Assembly (NCBI GenBank): GCA_018401355.1
Contig: JAGYLD010000024.1
Location: forward strand, 1 to 32,148
DNA length: 32,148 nucleotides
Direction: 5' to 3'
Source of the DNA: Bacteroidales bacterium
Lineage (GTDB): Bacteria; Bacteroidota; Bacteroidia; Bacteroidales; B18-G4
Position numbers and translations under genes: made by a program
Part shown: positions 23,681 through 32,148 of the stretch, piece after piece
How the letters are laid out: each line of letters begins with the position of its first letter
How positions within the stretch are numbered: the first letter of the stretch is position 1
The notes under the pieces: generated by a model
The model's input: the letters and a program-made list of their open reading frames with translations, nothing else
Databases searched by the model: none
Told to the model about the DNA's origin: nothing

Positions 23681-26530
23681 TTATCGAATCAGCACAACCA
23701 CGCCTTGCTCCTTCTTATTTATGACTTTTTCATATAGCACAGCTTTATAGCTCAAGATCCAGGAATATATTCCTTCAGGGGCAATTTCATTATTCACCAT
23801 GCCATCCCAGCCTTTGTCCTTGTTGTTGGTTGTAAAGACCATCCTACCCCAGCGGTCAGAAATAATTAACTCAAATTCAATGGTAATGCAATTTGTTTTA
23901 GGCAAGAAGATATCGTTAAGACCATCTCCGTTGGGAGTAAATGCATTGGGCATGAATAGGTTGCAGTTAAAATCCCTGTACTCCACATTAATTGAATCCT
24001 GATCATTTCCGCACTCACCCGTCACAATAACGTAAAAAAGGCCTTCTTCCTCAACTATGTAAGTCGCACCGGTTGAACCATCCTGCCAGAGATAGGCAGC
24101 ACCCGGATAAGATGCATCGAGAAGCAATTCCGTTCCCGTTTGGACTATCGTATCGTTTCCAATGAAAACCGATGGAACCGGCTTCACAGATAGTCGGATC
24201 ATTACTACGCTATCGCAACCAAACATTGATGAATACATATCCTGGTAAAGACCGGCTTCGTGACTGAATACATTGCCAATTAGTATCGAATCACCTTCGC
24301 ATATTCCTGTATCTATCTGTAAGCTATAAGTTTCATATACAATCAGGTGAGTGACTGAGAAGCTGTCGCAGCCCATCTGAGAAAAGGCTGTGTCAAAATA
24401 TATTCCTCCACTGTTTTGATAAGCCCCACCGGTAAAAAATGAGTCCCCCTGGCAGATGGATTCCAGGAAACTGGCATGTATCACTGAATCGACTGTGAGG
24501 ATGGTTGTTATCAGGCTATCACATCCATTAACAGAAAGATATGGATCAAGAAAGACACCGCTTTCGTATTGCCAGCCGCCACCGGCCCAGATCGAATCAC
24601 CTGTGCAAATTCCTGTTTCTTTAAGCAATCGGAATGTATCATTAACCATCAAACTTGTTATCACAATGCTGTCGCATCCATCCACAGATAGATAGGGATC
24701 GGTATATAAACCGGCACCAGATTGCCAGTTTCCTTCCAGGAAAATTGAGTCTCCTTTGCAAATAAACTCTTCTTTCACTATATTGAATGTATCGGCAACA
24801 CTAAGGTTAATTGTGATAATACTATCACAGCTATAAATCGAACTCAGGGTATCATAATAAACCCCTGAAGTATTTAAGAGTAACCCTCCAATAAGAATAC
24901 TCTCCCCCTGGCAAATAATGGTATCTATGGTTGAATATCCTATAGGATGAAAAGATAATTCAATAGTATCGCCGTTTTTACATCCATACTCATTTGAAAC
25001 TTCAACCCAGTAAATTCCTGCAGTATCTATATTGATAATTTGTGTAGTATCATCATTATTCCATAGATAAGTCGCATAACCTGATCCGGCATCCAGTATA
25101 AAACTTTCACCCTGGCAAAAAGCTGTATCATTTCCCAAATCAACCTGCGGTCTGTCATGAATCACAACAATCTTGCTTATACTATCGGTATATCCCTCAA
25201 AATACGCCCTGAGAGTAACATTAAAAAAGCCCGTTGATGTAAAAATATGTACCGGATTCAGTAATGTTGAATAATTACCAGTACCCGCAGCAATATCCCC
25301 GAATTCCCAGAAAACAGAGTCCGGATCCTGGGAACAGTTCTCAAAAAAAAGAGTTTCATCTCCCAGACAGGATGATTCATACCTAAAATCGGCATTCAAA
25401 TTGAAAAAGGATTGTATGAAAGGTGGAAGGCCCCAATGCGAGATTTTTCCTGCAAGATAAACTCCATTAAATTGAAAATCACAAGCTATTCCTTTGGCAT
25501 TCGGATCATTAATTACCCCCAGATACATATTATCTTCCTGAGCAGCATAAATGCGATTATCCGGCCCAAGTTGAAGAGCACCAAAAAGATCAACACTGCT
25601 TGCTATTTCCACCCTGGAATTCAAAATCTCTTCAGGAGTAGAGGCAGTAAGGTCATACTGATATATTTTAGTATCAAAACCATTCCACGACCAGTTAGTC
25701 ACATAAAGAAGTTCACTGTTTGGAGAAAATTCAATTCCATAAGGAAACGGAGCGTCTGAAAACCTGTTATCCCTGATCTGATTGCTGACCACACCTGATT
25801 CATTATCAAAATCAAATATTAACAAGGTTTGTAATGTGTTATTAGCCATTGCAATCCACGTACCATCGGGGGATGCCTTTAAATAACCTTTAGAATTTAC
25901 CATAAGATCCCCTATGGTATCTCCCACGGAACTGATTACCGGATTCGAATTAACTCCAAAAGCATATACTTTAAAAGCATAAAACGAATTGCTGTTCCAT
26001 AAGTGCGTGATCACCCAGGTAATATTTTCAGAGCCGTGTCCAACAGCAGTAACTTTTTCACAGCTAGGCGCAACCAGTAGGATGTTCTTTCTGTTTGTCA
26101 CATCCCCTAAACCGTTATTCAGGTTCATGTTAACTTCAGAATACCTTAAGCCATATTCAAGATTATGCTCTTCGGCATCCACTGTGAAAATATAGTAAAT
26201 GTTGTCATATGCCGGGTTAGGGACAATAATGGCTGATTGTGTGCTCGAGAAATTACCCATCAGTCCTGATCCATTGGGCATGATATTATGATTCTTATCC
26301 CATACCTCGCTGCCATCAGAATAAAATAATAATTCACCACTTGAGGATGAAATAGCTGAACATCCTTCCAGGGTTCTGATCTGGCCATTGACTAAGGCCA
26401 CAGGAAATCCGCTGGAAAAACTGATCCCGGCATACTCGCCAAAATACCAATAGTTTGCCTGATTCTGTGATTTTCCACAGATCATAATAAGAAAAAGCGC
26501 AAATGAATACACTAATCTTTTGACAAACAT
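23681..26530 (-). CDS. T9SS cargo with type B (CHU_C) sorting domain and Cys repeats
   Basis: A 949-residue secreted protein. A signal peptide (about residues 1-21, MFVKRLVYSFALFLIMICG) is followed by a beta-propeller-like region (about 25-380) starting NYWYFGEYAGISF, a pattern common in large Bacteroidota surface proteins. Next comes a PKD-type domain (about 380-457) with the WEFGD motif, then an Ig-like segment, then five tandem repeats of about 48 residues (535-777), each with CxGDS near its start and GCDS near its end. A second Ig-like segment follows, and the end is a gliding-motility-associated domain (from about 857: MPNAFTPNGDGLND, DRWGRMVF, APEGIYSW). The last part is the type B sorting signal, so export by T9SS and surface attachment or release are expected. 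The role may be adhesive; this is inference. Confidence 0.85.
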   Translation of the reverse strand: MFVKRLVYSFALFLIMICGKSQNQANYWYFGEYAGISFSSGFPVALVNGQIRTLEGCSAISSSSGELLFYSDGSEVWDKNHNIMPNGSGLMGNFSSTQSAIIVPNPAYDNIYYIFTVDAEEHNLEYGLRYSEVNMNLNNGLGDVTNRKNILLVAPSCEKVTAVGHGSENITWVITHLWNSNSFYAFKVYAFGVNSNPVISSVGDTIGDLMVNSKGYLKASPDGTWIAMANNTLQTLLIFDFDNESGVVSNQIRDNRFSDAPFPYGIEFSPNSELLYVTNWSWNGFDTKIYQYDLTASTPEEILNSRVEIASSVDLFGALQLGPDNRIYAAQEDNMYLGVINDPNAKGIACDFQFNGVYLAGKISHWGLPPFIQSFFNLNADFRYESSCLGDETLFFENCSQDPDSVFWEFGDIAAGTGNYSTLLNPVHIFTSTGFFNVTLRAYFEGYTDSISKIVVIHDRPQVDLGNDTAFCQGESFILDAGSGYATYLWNNDDTTQIINIDTAGIYWVEVSNEYGCKNGDTIELSFHPIGYSTIDTIICQGESILIGGLLLNTSGVYYDTLSSIYSCDSIITINLSVADTFNIVKEEFICKGDSIFLEGNWQSGAGLYTDPYLSVDGCDSIVITSLMVNDTFRLLKETGICTGDSIWAGGGWQYESGVFLDPYLSVNGCDSLITTILTVDSVIHASFLESICQGDSFFTGGAYQNSGGIYFDTAFSQMGCDSFSVTHLIVYETYSLQIDTGICEGDSILIGNVFSHEAGLYQDMYSSMFGCDSVVMIRLSVKPVPSVFIGNDTIVQTGTELLLDASYPGAAYLWQDGSTGATYIVEEEGLFYVIVTGECGNDQDSINVEYRDFNCNLFMPNAFTPNGDGLNDIFLPKTNCITIEFELIISDRWGRMVFTTNNKDKGWDGMVNNEIAPEGIYSWILSYKAVLYEKVINKKEQGVVVLIR

Positions 26531-26534
26531 AACA

Positions 26535-26566
26535 CAAAGTTATCCATATTAAAATACGGCGTCAAG
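26535..26566 (-). promoter_or_regulatory. Putative promoter of the T9SS cargo gene
   Basis: On the minus strand: cTTG at 26563-26566, a 20-base spacer, then TAACTTTG at 26542-26535, a near-perfect Bacteroidota promoter. It starts inside the stop codon region of the upstream GH13 gene. The -7 element ends only 4 bases before the ATG at 26530, so the mRNA would start at or next to the start codon. Confidence 0.55.
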
Positions 26567-28040
26567 GTTTCTCCCCCCAAAACCCATAATACTTCCACCC
26601 CCCCTCATCAAGGTACAACCCTCTCTCCCTGAGTTCCAGTCCATCGCGTTCATAAACAACTCCCGAAAACAGGTCTTCCAGGAACCATGTTCCTTCATTG
26701 AAAAGATCTTCCGGAAGTTTAACATAGCATTGGCTTTGATACGGTGAGTAATTGACCGGTACCAGGAAGAACTGATTTCCGGGTCTCTCCCACAAAAAAG
26801 CAATATAGTTTTCAAAGGAATGATTTCCTTCCCAGATGGAAACACAGTTTAGCAAACGCCAGTTTCCTTCATGAAATGTTTTATCATTCAACACCTCCAG
26901 AAGCTTAAGATAAAACTGTTTTATCTGCAGATTTTCCTCTTCCCGCGGTCCCCGGATCAAGTGCGGAGAAATGCGCTTTGTTTTCCCTTCAAATTGCCCC
27001 TGGTGGAAAAATTTCAATCCCGGCGACAAATAAGTCAGTATGGCGGCAGCTTCATGTTTGCCAGGGGGAAATGCCTTTGCAGCCCTTTGCTCATCATGGT
27101 TTTCCAGGAAACGAACCATCTTATCCTGATAATCCAATGGTGCCAGTAAATGGGCCTTCACTGTGTCAGCGCTGCCTTCTTTCAACCTGTCATACAGTCT
27201 TTTATCATAAGCATAATCGAAACCCTGCTGCAACATGGTCCATTCCATATCCCAGTATACCTCTGCCATAAATACAAAATCAGGATGATGGGAACGAACT
27301 TGTTCGATGGCCTCCGGCCAAAAGGGTTTAGACAGAATGCCCCAGGTCCTTTCAAAAACTTCAGGCAAAACAAGCATCGCCATATCGCAACGCAATCCAT
27401 CACACTGGCTTGCAACTCTCAACAGCTCCTCCTTCATTGCTTTCTGTAACCCATCATTTCCATAGTTAAGCTGCAGGGTATCCGGCCAGCCATCGAAATA
27501 GGGATCCCGGCCGTATGCAAAGATCATTTCTCCTTTTCCGGTTTTTAAGCGGGTATAGTTTTCTGGATCCTCCCGAAGGTCATTTTCGGAGCCTGTGATG
27601 AAATACTCAGGATGTTCTTCCACCCAGGGATGGTCTGGTCCCATATGGTTGGGCACAAAATCAAGCATCAAACGCATGTTCCTTTCATGAAGCCTTGACC
27701 GGAACCTCTGCAAAGCTGCTTTGCCGCCCATATCCGAACTTACAACATAATCTGCAATGGCAAATCCCGAGCCACCGATGTCTTCATCCTGAAGATCAGG
27801 CAGGGTTTCATCATAATCCCTTCTCCAGACTTCATTATGCAAAGAAACGTACCGTCCTGTTTCGCCAGTGCACCATACACTCAGCAGATAGATCCAGTTG
27901 AAACCTTTTGCCTGAAGCTCATTCAGGAAACTCTCCGGAATATCATCCAGATTTGCCTTTTGGCTTTGCTTCTCCGAAAGTCCGGTTAAAAAAACCCGCG
28001 TGTTTATCTGATATAGAGCAGGGTATTGGTTCTTTAACAT
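26562..28040 (-). CDS. GH13 alpha-amylase-family glycoside hydrolase
   Basis: A (beta/alpha)8-barrel glycoside hydrolase family 13 protein of 492 residues. Conserved region I is DFVPNH (127-132), region II is LRCDMA with the nucleophile Asp219 and Arg217, region III is FMAEVYW with the acid/base Glu260, and region IV is ENHDEQR with Asp316, so the triad is intact. There is no signal peptide, so it is probably cytoplasmic and acts on internal alpha-glucans such as glycogen or on short oligosaccharides; the substrate cannot be read from sequence. There are no SusC/SusD neighbours, so it is not part of a visible polysaccharide utilisation locus. The T9SS cargo gene follows on the same strand after 31 bases but appears to have its own promoter. 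Confidence 0.87.
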   Translation of the reverse strand: MLKNQYPALYQINTRVFLTGLSEKQSQKANLDDIPESFLNELQAKGFNWIYLLSVWCTGETGRYVSLHNEVWRRDYDETLPDLQDEDIGGSGFAIADYVVSSDMGGKAALQRFRSRLHERNMRLMLDFVPNHMGPDHPWVEEHPEYFITGSENDLREDPENYTRLKTGKGEMIFAYGRDPYFDGWPDTLQLNYGNDGLQKAMKEELLRVASQCDGLRCDMAMLVLPEVFERTWGILSKPFWPEAIEQVRSHHPDFVFMAEVYWDMEWTMLQQGFDYAYDKRLYDRLKEGSADTVKAHLLAPLDYQDKMVRFLENHDEQRAAKAFPPGKHEAAAILTYLSPGLKFFHQGQFEGKTKRISPHLIRGPREEENLQIKQFYLKLLEVLNDKTFHEGNWRLLNCVSIWEGNHSFENYIAFLWERPGNQFFLVPVNYSPYQSQCYVKLPEDLFNEGTWFLEDLFSGVVYERDGLELRERGLYLDEGGWKYYGFWGEKP

Positions 28041-28056
28041 GATTCAGGAATTCATT

Positions 28057-28064
28057 CAAAGGTA
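28057..28064 (-). promoter_or_regulatory. Putative -7 element of the GH13 gene
   Basis: Minus-strand TACCTTTG, a perfect match to the -7 consensus, 16 bases before the GH13 start codon at 28040. No -33 element is clear. In the same divergent gap, + strand TACATTAG at 28119-28126 is a one-mismatch -7 candidate for the kinase gene at 28150. Confidence 0.4.
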
Positions 28065-28149
28065 TAACTTTCTGAGAATATTATGCGCGTAATAAATGCT
28101 TTTGTAATTAATTTTCACTACATTAGCGATGCCCTAATCAAATACGGCC

Positions 28150-30933
28150 ATGATGGTTCATAAAAAATCCCCAACATCAAAATTCTCTGAAAAACCAAAT
28201 TTAAATGATCCTGAGAAATCACCAATAACTCTATCTCATGTTCCGGAGCAGGGAATAAAAAAAATCCAGGAACTGGTATTGAATGCTACCAATGAGATGT
28301 TTGCCTATTATGACCTGGATCTTAAAATTATTTGGGCCAATCAGGCTTCTGCAAAATCTGTAGGGAAATCAATAGATGAGATTCAAGGGTCGTATTGCTA
28401 CAAAATATGGCACAACAGGAATAAACCCTGCAAGGACTGCGTAGTAATCAAAGCCCGGGATACCAAAGCGCCACAGCAAGGGGAACAAATAACTCCCGAT
28501 GGAAGGCACTGGATTATAAGAGGATATCCAGTATTGGATGAAAAAGGGGAAGTACAAGGGTTAATAGAATTGAGTCAGAACATTACTGCATTCAAAAAAG
28601 CAGAAGAAAAATTCTCAACGTATATAAATTATTCACCCACCGCGGTTTTTACCATCAATGAAAAAGGGAAATATACCTTTGTTAACCCTGCCGCAACCAG
28701 TCTGCTGGGTTATTCAAGTAAGGAATTGCTTACCATGAATATTGCCCAGATAGCCCATCCTGACAGTTACCATGAAAACATGAAAACTTTTCCTGCATTA
28801 ATGGAAGGCAAACATGTATGTCAGGATATTTCCCTGCAGCATAAATCGGGGGAAAAGATTTATGTCCTGATGGATGCCATCATGCTTGATAAGCATACCA
28901 TCATTGGGTTTTGCACTGATGTTACCGAGCGAAAAAAAGCTGAACAGGCATTAAAAGAAAGTGAGGAAACTTACCGCAATCTTTTTCAGAATGCGCAGGT
29001 AGGACTTTTCAGAACAAGAATTGAGGATGGTAAGATTCTCGAAAGCAATGAGCAGCTTGCCATAATGTTTGGTTTTTCCAATCGTGAGGAGTTTATAGAG
29101 AATTATTATACTTCGGAAAATTATGTGGATCAGGGAACCAGAGAGTTAATGGTAGCAAAGATCAAAGCACAAGGTAAAATAGAAAGTTTTGAAGCCAGGT
29201 TTTACCGTAAAGACCGTTCCATTTTCTGGGCCAGGTACTCAGCCAGGATCTATCCTGAAAAAGGATGGATCGAAGGAGTAGCGGAGGATATTACCGAAAA
29301 GAAAAAAGTTGATGAACACCTGAAACATTTGTTTGAATCAGCCAAGTCCATCCTGGAATATGATGATTTTGAGAAGATTGCACGGATAATTTTTGATAAA
29401 TGCAAGCAAATAACCGGAGCAGATTCCGGTTATGTAGCCTTATTATCTGAAACGGGTGAGGAAAATGAAGTATTATTCCTGGATAGCGGTGGATTGCCCT
29501 GCTCAGTAGATGAATCTTTACCCATGCCGGTCAGGGGACTCAGAGGGGAAGCCTATCGTTTGCAGAAAGCCGTTTTTCATAATGATTTTGTAAACTCAGA
29601 TCATTACCGGTTCATACCGGAAGGGCATGTTATCCTGCGTAATGTTATGTTTGCACCCCTGATCATTAATAAAAATCCGGTGGGTTTGATCGGTCTGGCC
29701 AATAAACCCACGGATTTCACGGAGGAAGACCTTCAGATCATCACAGCGTTCGGGGAACTGGCATCAATAGCTTTGATGAATGCCCGAAACTATGAAGAAC
29801 TCAAAAATGCCAAAAACAAGGCAGAAGAAAGCGATAAGCTTAAGTCGGCTTTTCTGGCCAATATGAGTCACGAAATCCGTACGCCCATGAATGGCATCCT
29901 GGGCTTCCTGGAATTAATGCAGGATCCTTACCTCTCTTCAGAAGATATGAAGAAATATATTCATGTTGTTAAATCCAGCGGAGACCGGCTGCTGAGCACT
30001 ATTAACGATATCATTGAAATCTCCAAGATTGAAGCAGGACAAATCAGCCTGAATATCTCTACATTCCATATCAGCGATGTATTGATTTACCATTATAACT
30101 TCTTTTTTCCCGAAGCACATAAAAAGGGTCTGGAATTGAAGCTTAACAATGGACTGACAAGCCAAAACGACCTGATTCAAACAGATAGAACCAAGCTTGA
30201 GTCGATACTGAGTAACCTGATCAAGAATGCCATTAAATTCACGCAATCCGGATATGTAGAAATAGAGTGCCACCTGGAAAACAAAAATTTGATTTTTCAG
30301 GTAAGTGATAGTGGAACAGGTATTGCAGAAGAGAAACTCAACGATATTTTTCAGCGTTTTGTCCAGGAGGATACAAGTCTTACCAGACCCTATGAAGGTT
30401 CAGGACTCGGATTGAGCATCGCCAAAGCTTATGTTGATTTTCTTTATGGAGAGATTTCGGTTGAATCTGTAGTGGGAAAAGGAAGTAAGTTTATGGTAAG
30501 TATCCCCTATCAACCCGTTAGGGAAGGAGTCAGCTGGCCAGAATTGAAGGGTCCGGCTGTAGCAGGAAACACGTCCGGTAATACCCTTGTATTGATTGCA
30601 GAAGATGATGATTCAAGTTTTGAATTACTGAAGATTCTCCTGGAGAGGTTTGATTATAAAATTATTAGAAGCTTCGATGGAGAAGAAACCGTTAAATTGG
30701 TCAATGAAAATCCTGACATCAGCCTGATTCTTATGGATTTGAAAATGCCGGTAATGGATGGCTACAAGGCAACCCAAAAAATCAGGGAGTTCAATAAAAA
30801 TGTATGCATCATTGGCCAATCGGCTTATGCAATGCATGGCGACCGGGAGAAAGCTTTACAGGCCGGTTGTAATGATTATTTAACAAAGCCTATCAAAAAA
30901 GAAGATTTGATGGCTGTAATACACATGATCTGA
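28150..30933 (+). CDS. Hybrid sensor histidine kinase/response regulator (PAS-PAS-PAS-GAF-HK-REC)
   Basis: A 927-residue two-component hybrid kinase without clear membrane segments, so a cytoplasmic sensor. PAS 1 (about 36-150) has a cysteine cluster, Cys83 and the pair Cys94/Cys97 in KPCKDC, which could bind a metal or sense redox. PAS 2 spans about 153-265, PAS 3 about 270-385, and a GAF domain about 390-550. HisKA carries the phospho-acceptor His574 in MSHEIRTPMNG. The HATPase_c domain has an N box (SNLIKNAIKFT), a G1 box (SDSGTGIAEE) and a G2 box (GSGLGLSIAKAY). The C-terminal receiver (about 815-927) has acidic AEDDD, phospho-acceptor Asp863 in LMDLKMPVMDG and KPIKKED. No DNA-binding output domain is present, so phosphotransfer to a separate partner is expected. 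The PagL-like gene starts 6 bases after the stop. Confidence 0.93.
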   Translation: MMVHKKSPTSKFSEKPNLNDPEKSPITLSHVPEQGIKKIQELVLNATNEMFAYYDLDLKIIWANQASAKSVGKSIDEIQGSYCYKIWHNRNKPCKDCVVIKARDTKAPQQGEQITPDGRHWIIRGYPVLDEKGEVQGLIELSQNITAFKKAEEKFSTYINYSPTAVFTINEKGKYTFVNPAATSLLGYSSKELLTMNIAQIAHPDSYHENMKTFPALMEGKHVCQDISLQHKSGEKIYVLMDAIMLDKHTIIGFCTDVTERKKAEQALKESEETYRNLFQNAQVGLFRTRIEDGKILESNEQLAIMFGFSNREEFIENYYTSENYVDQGTRELMVAKIKAQGKIESFEARFYRKDRSIFWARYSARIYPEKGWIEGVAEDITEKKKVDEHLKHLFESAKSILEYDDFEKIARIIFDKCKQITGADSGYVALLSETGEENEVLFLDSGGLPCSVDESLPMPVRGLRGEAYRLQKAVFHNDFVNSDHYRFIPEGHVILRNVMFAPLIINKNPVGLIGLANKPTDFTEEDLQIITAFGELASIALMNARNYEELKNAKNKAEESDKLKSAFLANMSHEIRTPMNGILGFLELMQDPYLSSEDMKKYIHVVKSSGDRLLSTINDIIEISKIEAGQISLNISTFHISDVLIYHYNFFFPEAHKKGLELKLNNGLTSQNDLIQTDRTKLESILSNLIKNAIKFTQSGYVEIECHLENKNLIFQVSDSGTGIAEEKLNDIFQRFVQEDTSLTRPYEGSGLGLSIAKAYVDFLYGEISVESVVGKGSKFMVSIPYQPVREGVSWPELKGPAVAGNTSGNTLVLIAEDDDSSFELLKILLERFDYKIIRSFDGEETVKLVNENPDISLILMDLKMPVMDGYKATQKIREFNKNVCIIGQSAYAMHGDREKALQAGCNDYLTKPIKKEDLMAVIHMI

Positions 30934-30939
30934 GGTCAG

Positions 30940-32034
30940 ATGAACAGAAGTATTAGTTTCCTGTGCTTGTTTTTAATCTCCCTGAATCTCCTGTCGCAAA
31001 CCCCTGCAGAAAAATCCACTGCATATTTTAGTCTGGGTGCAAGATATAATCTGGGTTTCGTCATCAGACATTCCAAGGCTTTACCAAAGGAAACCCAATC
31101 GAATCCCATGGGATATCAACTTGATGCAGGATGGCATTTCATCAGCAAGAATGCCAGGGCATATTGCAATTGCTATCCTAAGTTAGGTATATCCTTGTAT
31201 TTCTGGGACTATAGAAATCCCGGAATACTGGGACAGGGAATGACGCTTATGCCCTATGTTGAACCCTTCTTCAATGCCGGCAGCAGGTTGCGCATTTCAG
31301 CCAGGGCCGGACTTGGCGTCAACTACCAGAACAAGCCTTACGACTCCATTGAAAATCCATTGAACCTTGCCTACAGTACCCGTTTTGCCTTTGCTGTATT
31401 GCTTAATGTTAATGCTGGATACCGCATCAATGACCATTGGTTTATTAATTTGGGAATCAATTACAACCACATATCAAACGGAGGTGTGAAACTGCCGAAC
31501 AAAGGTTTGAATTACCCAACTGTCAGCCTGGGTGCAGAATATTTCTTCAAAGAAGCCAGATATCCAACAATTAACCAGGATCGAAAGAACAGAAATTTTT
31601 CCCCCTCCTGGTACAGGAATATTTCAATATTTGTCGGGTTTAAAGGTATCCAGGAAAATGACAACCTTTATTATGTCAAGGGCATTTCCGGACAAATCGG
31701 AAGAAAGGTTTCCCCATTATCAGGTTTTGCCGGGGGATTAGAGTACATTCATGATAGCTCTGAAGAGGCCATGAGTGAGATCTATTCTTCCGTATCCAAA
31801 GAGGCTGTGAACCGTCTTTCCGCCTATGGCGCCTATGAATTCTCTGCCGGAAAGATTACTTTCTTCTTTAACATGGGTATCTATGTATACAGTCCTGACA
31901 GACATACCAGCCTGTTGTACCAACGCTATGGTTTTCATCTGAAGATTTGGAAAATGCTTTCCACCGGGCTTAGTTTGAAAGCCCACGGGCAAGTTGCGAG
32001 TTTTTTCGACCTGAGGCTGGTGGGACGGTTTTAA
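30940..32034 (+). CDS. PagL-like acyloxyacyl hydrolase (lipid A 3-O-deacylase family)
   Basis: A 364-residue outer-membrane beta-barrel protein with a signal peptide (about residues 1-20, cleaved near LLSQ-TP). The PagL active-site signature is visible as HISNGGVKLPNKGLN, with His177 and Ser179 placed as in the Pseudomonas enzyme (HYSNAGLKQPNDGIE). The position of the third catalytic residue, a Glu in that enzyme, is Asn191 here. PagL removes the 3-O acyl chain from lipid A. The protein is about twice as long as Pseudomonas PagL: 150 further residues (about 210-364) with alternating beta-strand patterns follow the usual final strand, and it ends with Phe as barrel proteins do. The 6-base gap after the histidine kinase gene suggests co-expression. 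Confidence 0.75.
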   Translation: MNRSISFLCLFLISLNLLSQTPAEKSTAYFSLGARYNLGFVIRHSKALPKETQSNPMGYQLDAGWHFISKNARAYCNCYPKLGISLYFWDYRNPGILGQGMTLMPYVEPFFNAGSRLRISARAGLGVNYQNKPYDSIENPLNLAYSTRFAFAVLLNVNAGYRINDHWFINLGINYNHISNGGVKLPNKGLNYPTVSLGAEYFFKEARYPTINQDRKNRNFSPSWYRNISIFVGFKGIQENDNLYYVKGISGQIGRKVSPLSGFAGGLEYIHDSSEEAMSEIYSSVSKEAVNRLSAYGAYEFSAGKITFFFNMGIYVYSPDRHTSLLYQRYGFHLKIWKMLSTGLSLKAHGQVASFFDLRLVGRF

Positions 32035-32043
32035 TCATCGTTA

Positions 32044-32063
32044 TAAGGGCCTCCAGCGACCTG
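32044..32063 (+). repeat. Dispersed intergenic repeat, copy 3
   Basis: TAAGGGCCTCCAGCGACCTG matches 22284-22303 except for one base. It lies 10 bases after the PagL-like gene. The remaining bases to 32148 show no gene or clear terminator. Confidence 0.65.
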
Positions 32064-32148
32064 TTTATTTACAAAAACCTTGGGGGCTTTATTCTAAAAT
32101 ATTCTATATCTGATACGACCAAACTTATAGGTTTTATAGGGTGGTTCG

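Noticed and set aside
24180-24925. Regular repeats at about 145-base spacing that could suggest a CRISPR-like or satellite array
   Set aside because: The repeats are coding, diverged at DNA level, and translate to Cys-paired protein units inside an intact frame.

Overview
The window comes from a member of the Bacteroidota, most likely an uncultured or environmental Bacteroidales/Marinilabiliales-type lineage; the order is a guess. The phylum call rests on several independent signs. There is a PorZ-type component of the type IX secretion system (T9SS), a large T9SS cargo with a gliding-motility (CHU_C, type B) C-terminal domain, the long insertion form of IspG, and recurrent TAnnTTTG promoter -7 elements in place of the E. 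coli type. Coding density is high, almost all genes are chromosomal housekeeping or cell-envelope genes, and no phage, integrase, insertion sequence or CRISPR array is visible.

Layout. 1-211 is non-coding and carries one copy of a short dispersed repeat. 212-2126 is a leftward operon: a tiny lipoprotein, a SprT-like protein and mannose-1-phosphate guanylyltransferase. 2322-4317 is a rightward, translationally coupled operon of an Mla-type permease, its ATPase and a CvpA-family membrane protein; it runs directly into the convergent pgk gene (4318-5508). 5668-7610 encodes a methionine/glutamine-type aminotransferase overlapping an omega-amidase-like nitrilase. 7692-10499 encodes the potassium uptake pair TrkA-TrkH. 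10549-14080 holds two glycosyltransferases and an O-antigen ligase-like polymerase/ligase, convergent with ispG (14084-15838). 16008-21302 runs PorZ, RecO and a YfhO-family membrane protein, whose 3' end overlaps convergent lipB (21274-21978).

22159-22260 is a tRNA-Arg(CCU) with its own terminator, followed by a second repeat copy. 22347-23561 is a heavily frameshifted AAA/DUF4143-type ATPase pseudogene preceded by two tandem operator-like repeats. 23681-26530 is a 949-residue secreted protein with five cysteine-paired repeats, and 26562-28040 is a cytoplasmic GH13 enzyme. 28150-32034 pairs a 927-residue hybrid histidine kinase with a PagL-like outer-membrane lipid A deacylase homologue. A third repeat copy sits at 32044-32063.

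How the parts may work together. The strongest theme is the cell envelope. GDP-mannose supply (manC), glycan assembly and ligation (10549-14080), PorZ (which in Porphyromonas takes part in attaching T9SS cargo to anionic LPS), a T9SS cargo, Mla-type lipid transport and a PagL-type lipid A enzyme all lie within 32 kb. I see no clearly new multi-gene system. The most novel-looking items are the kinase-PagL pair with an altered catalytic residue, the decayed ATPase with its tandem operators, the dispersed GCCTCCAGC repeat, and the small conserved-looking Cys lipoprotein upstream of sprT.
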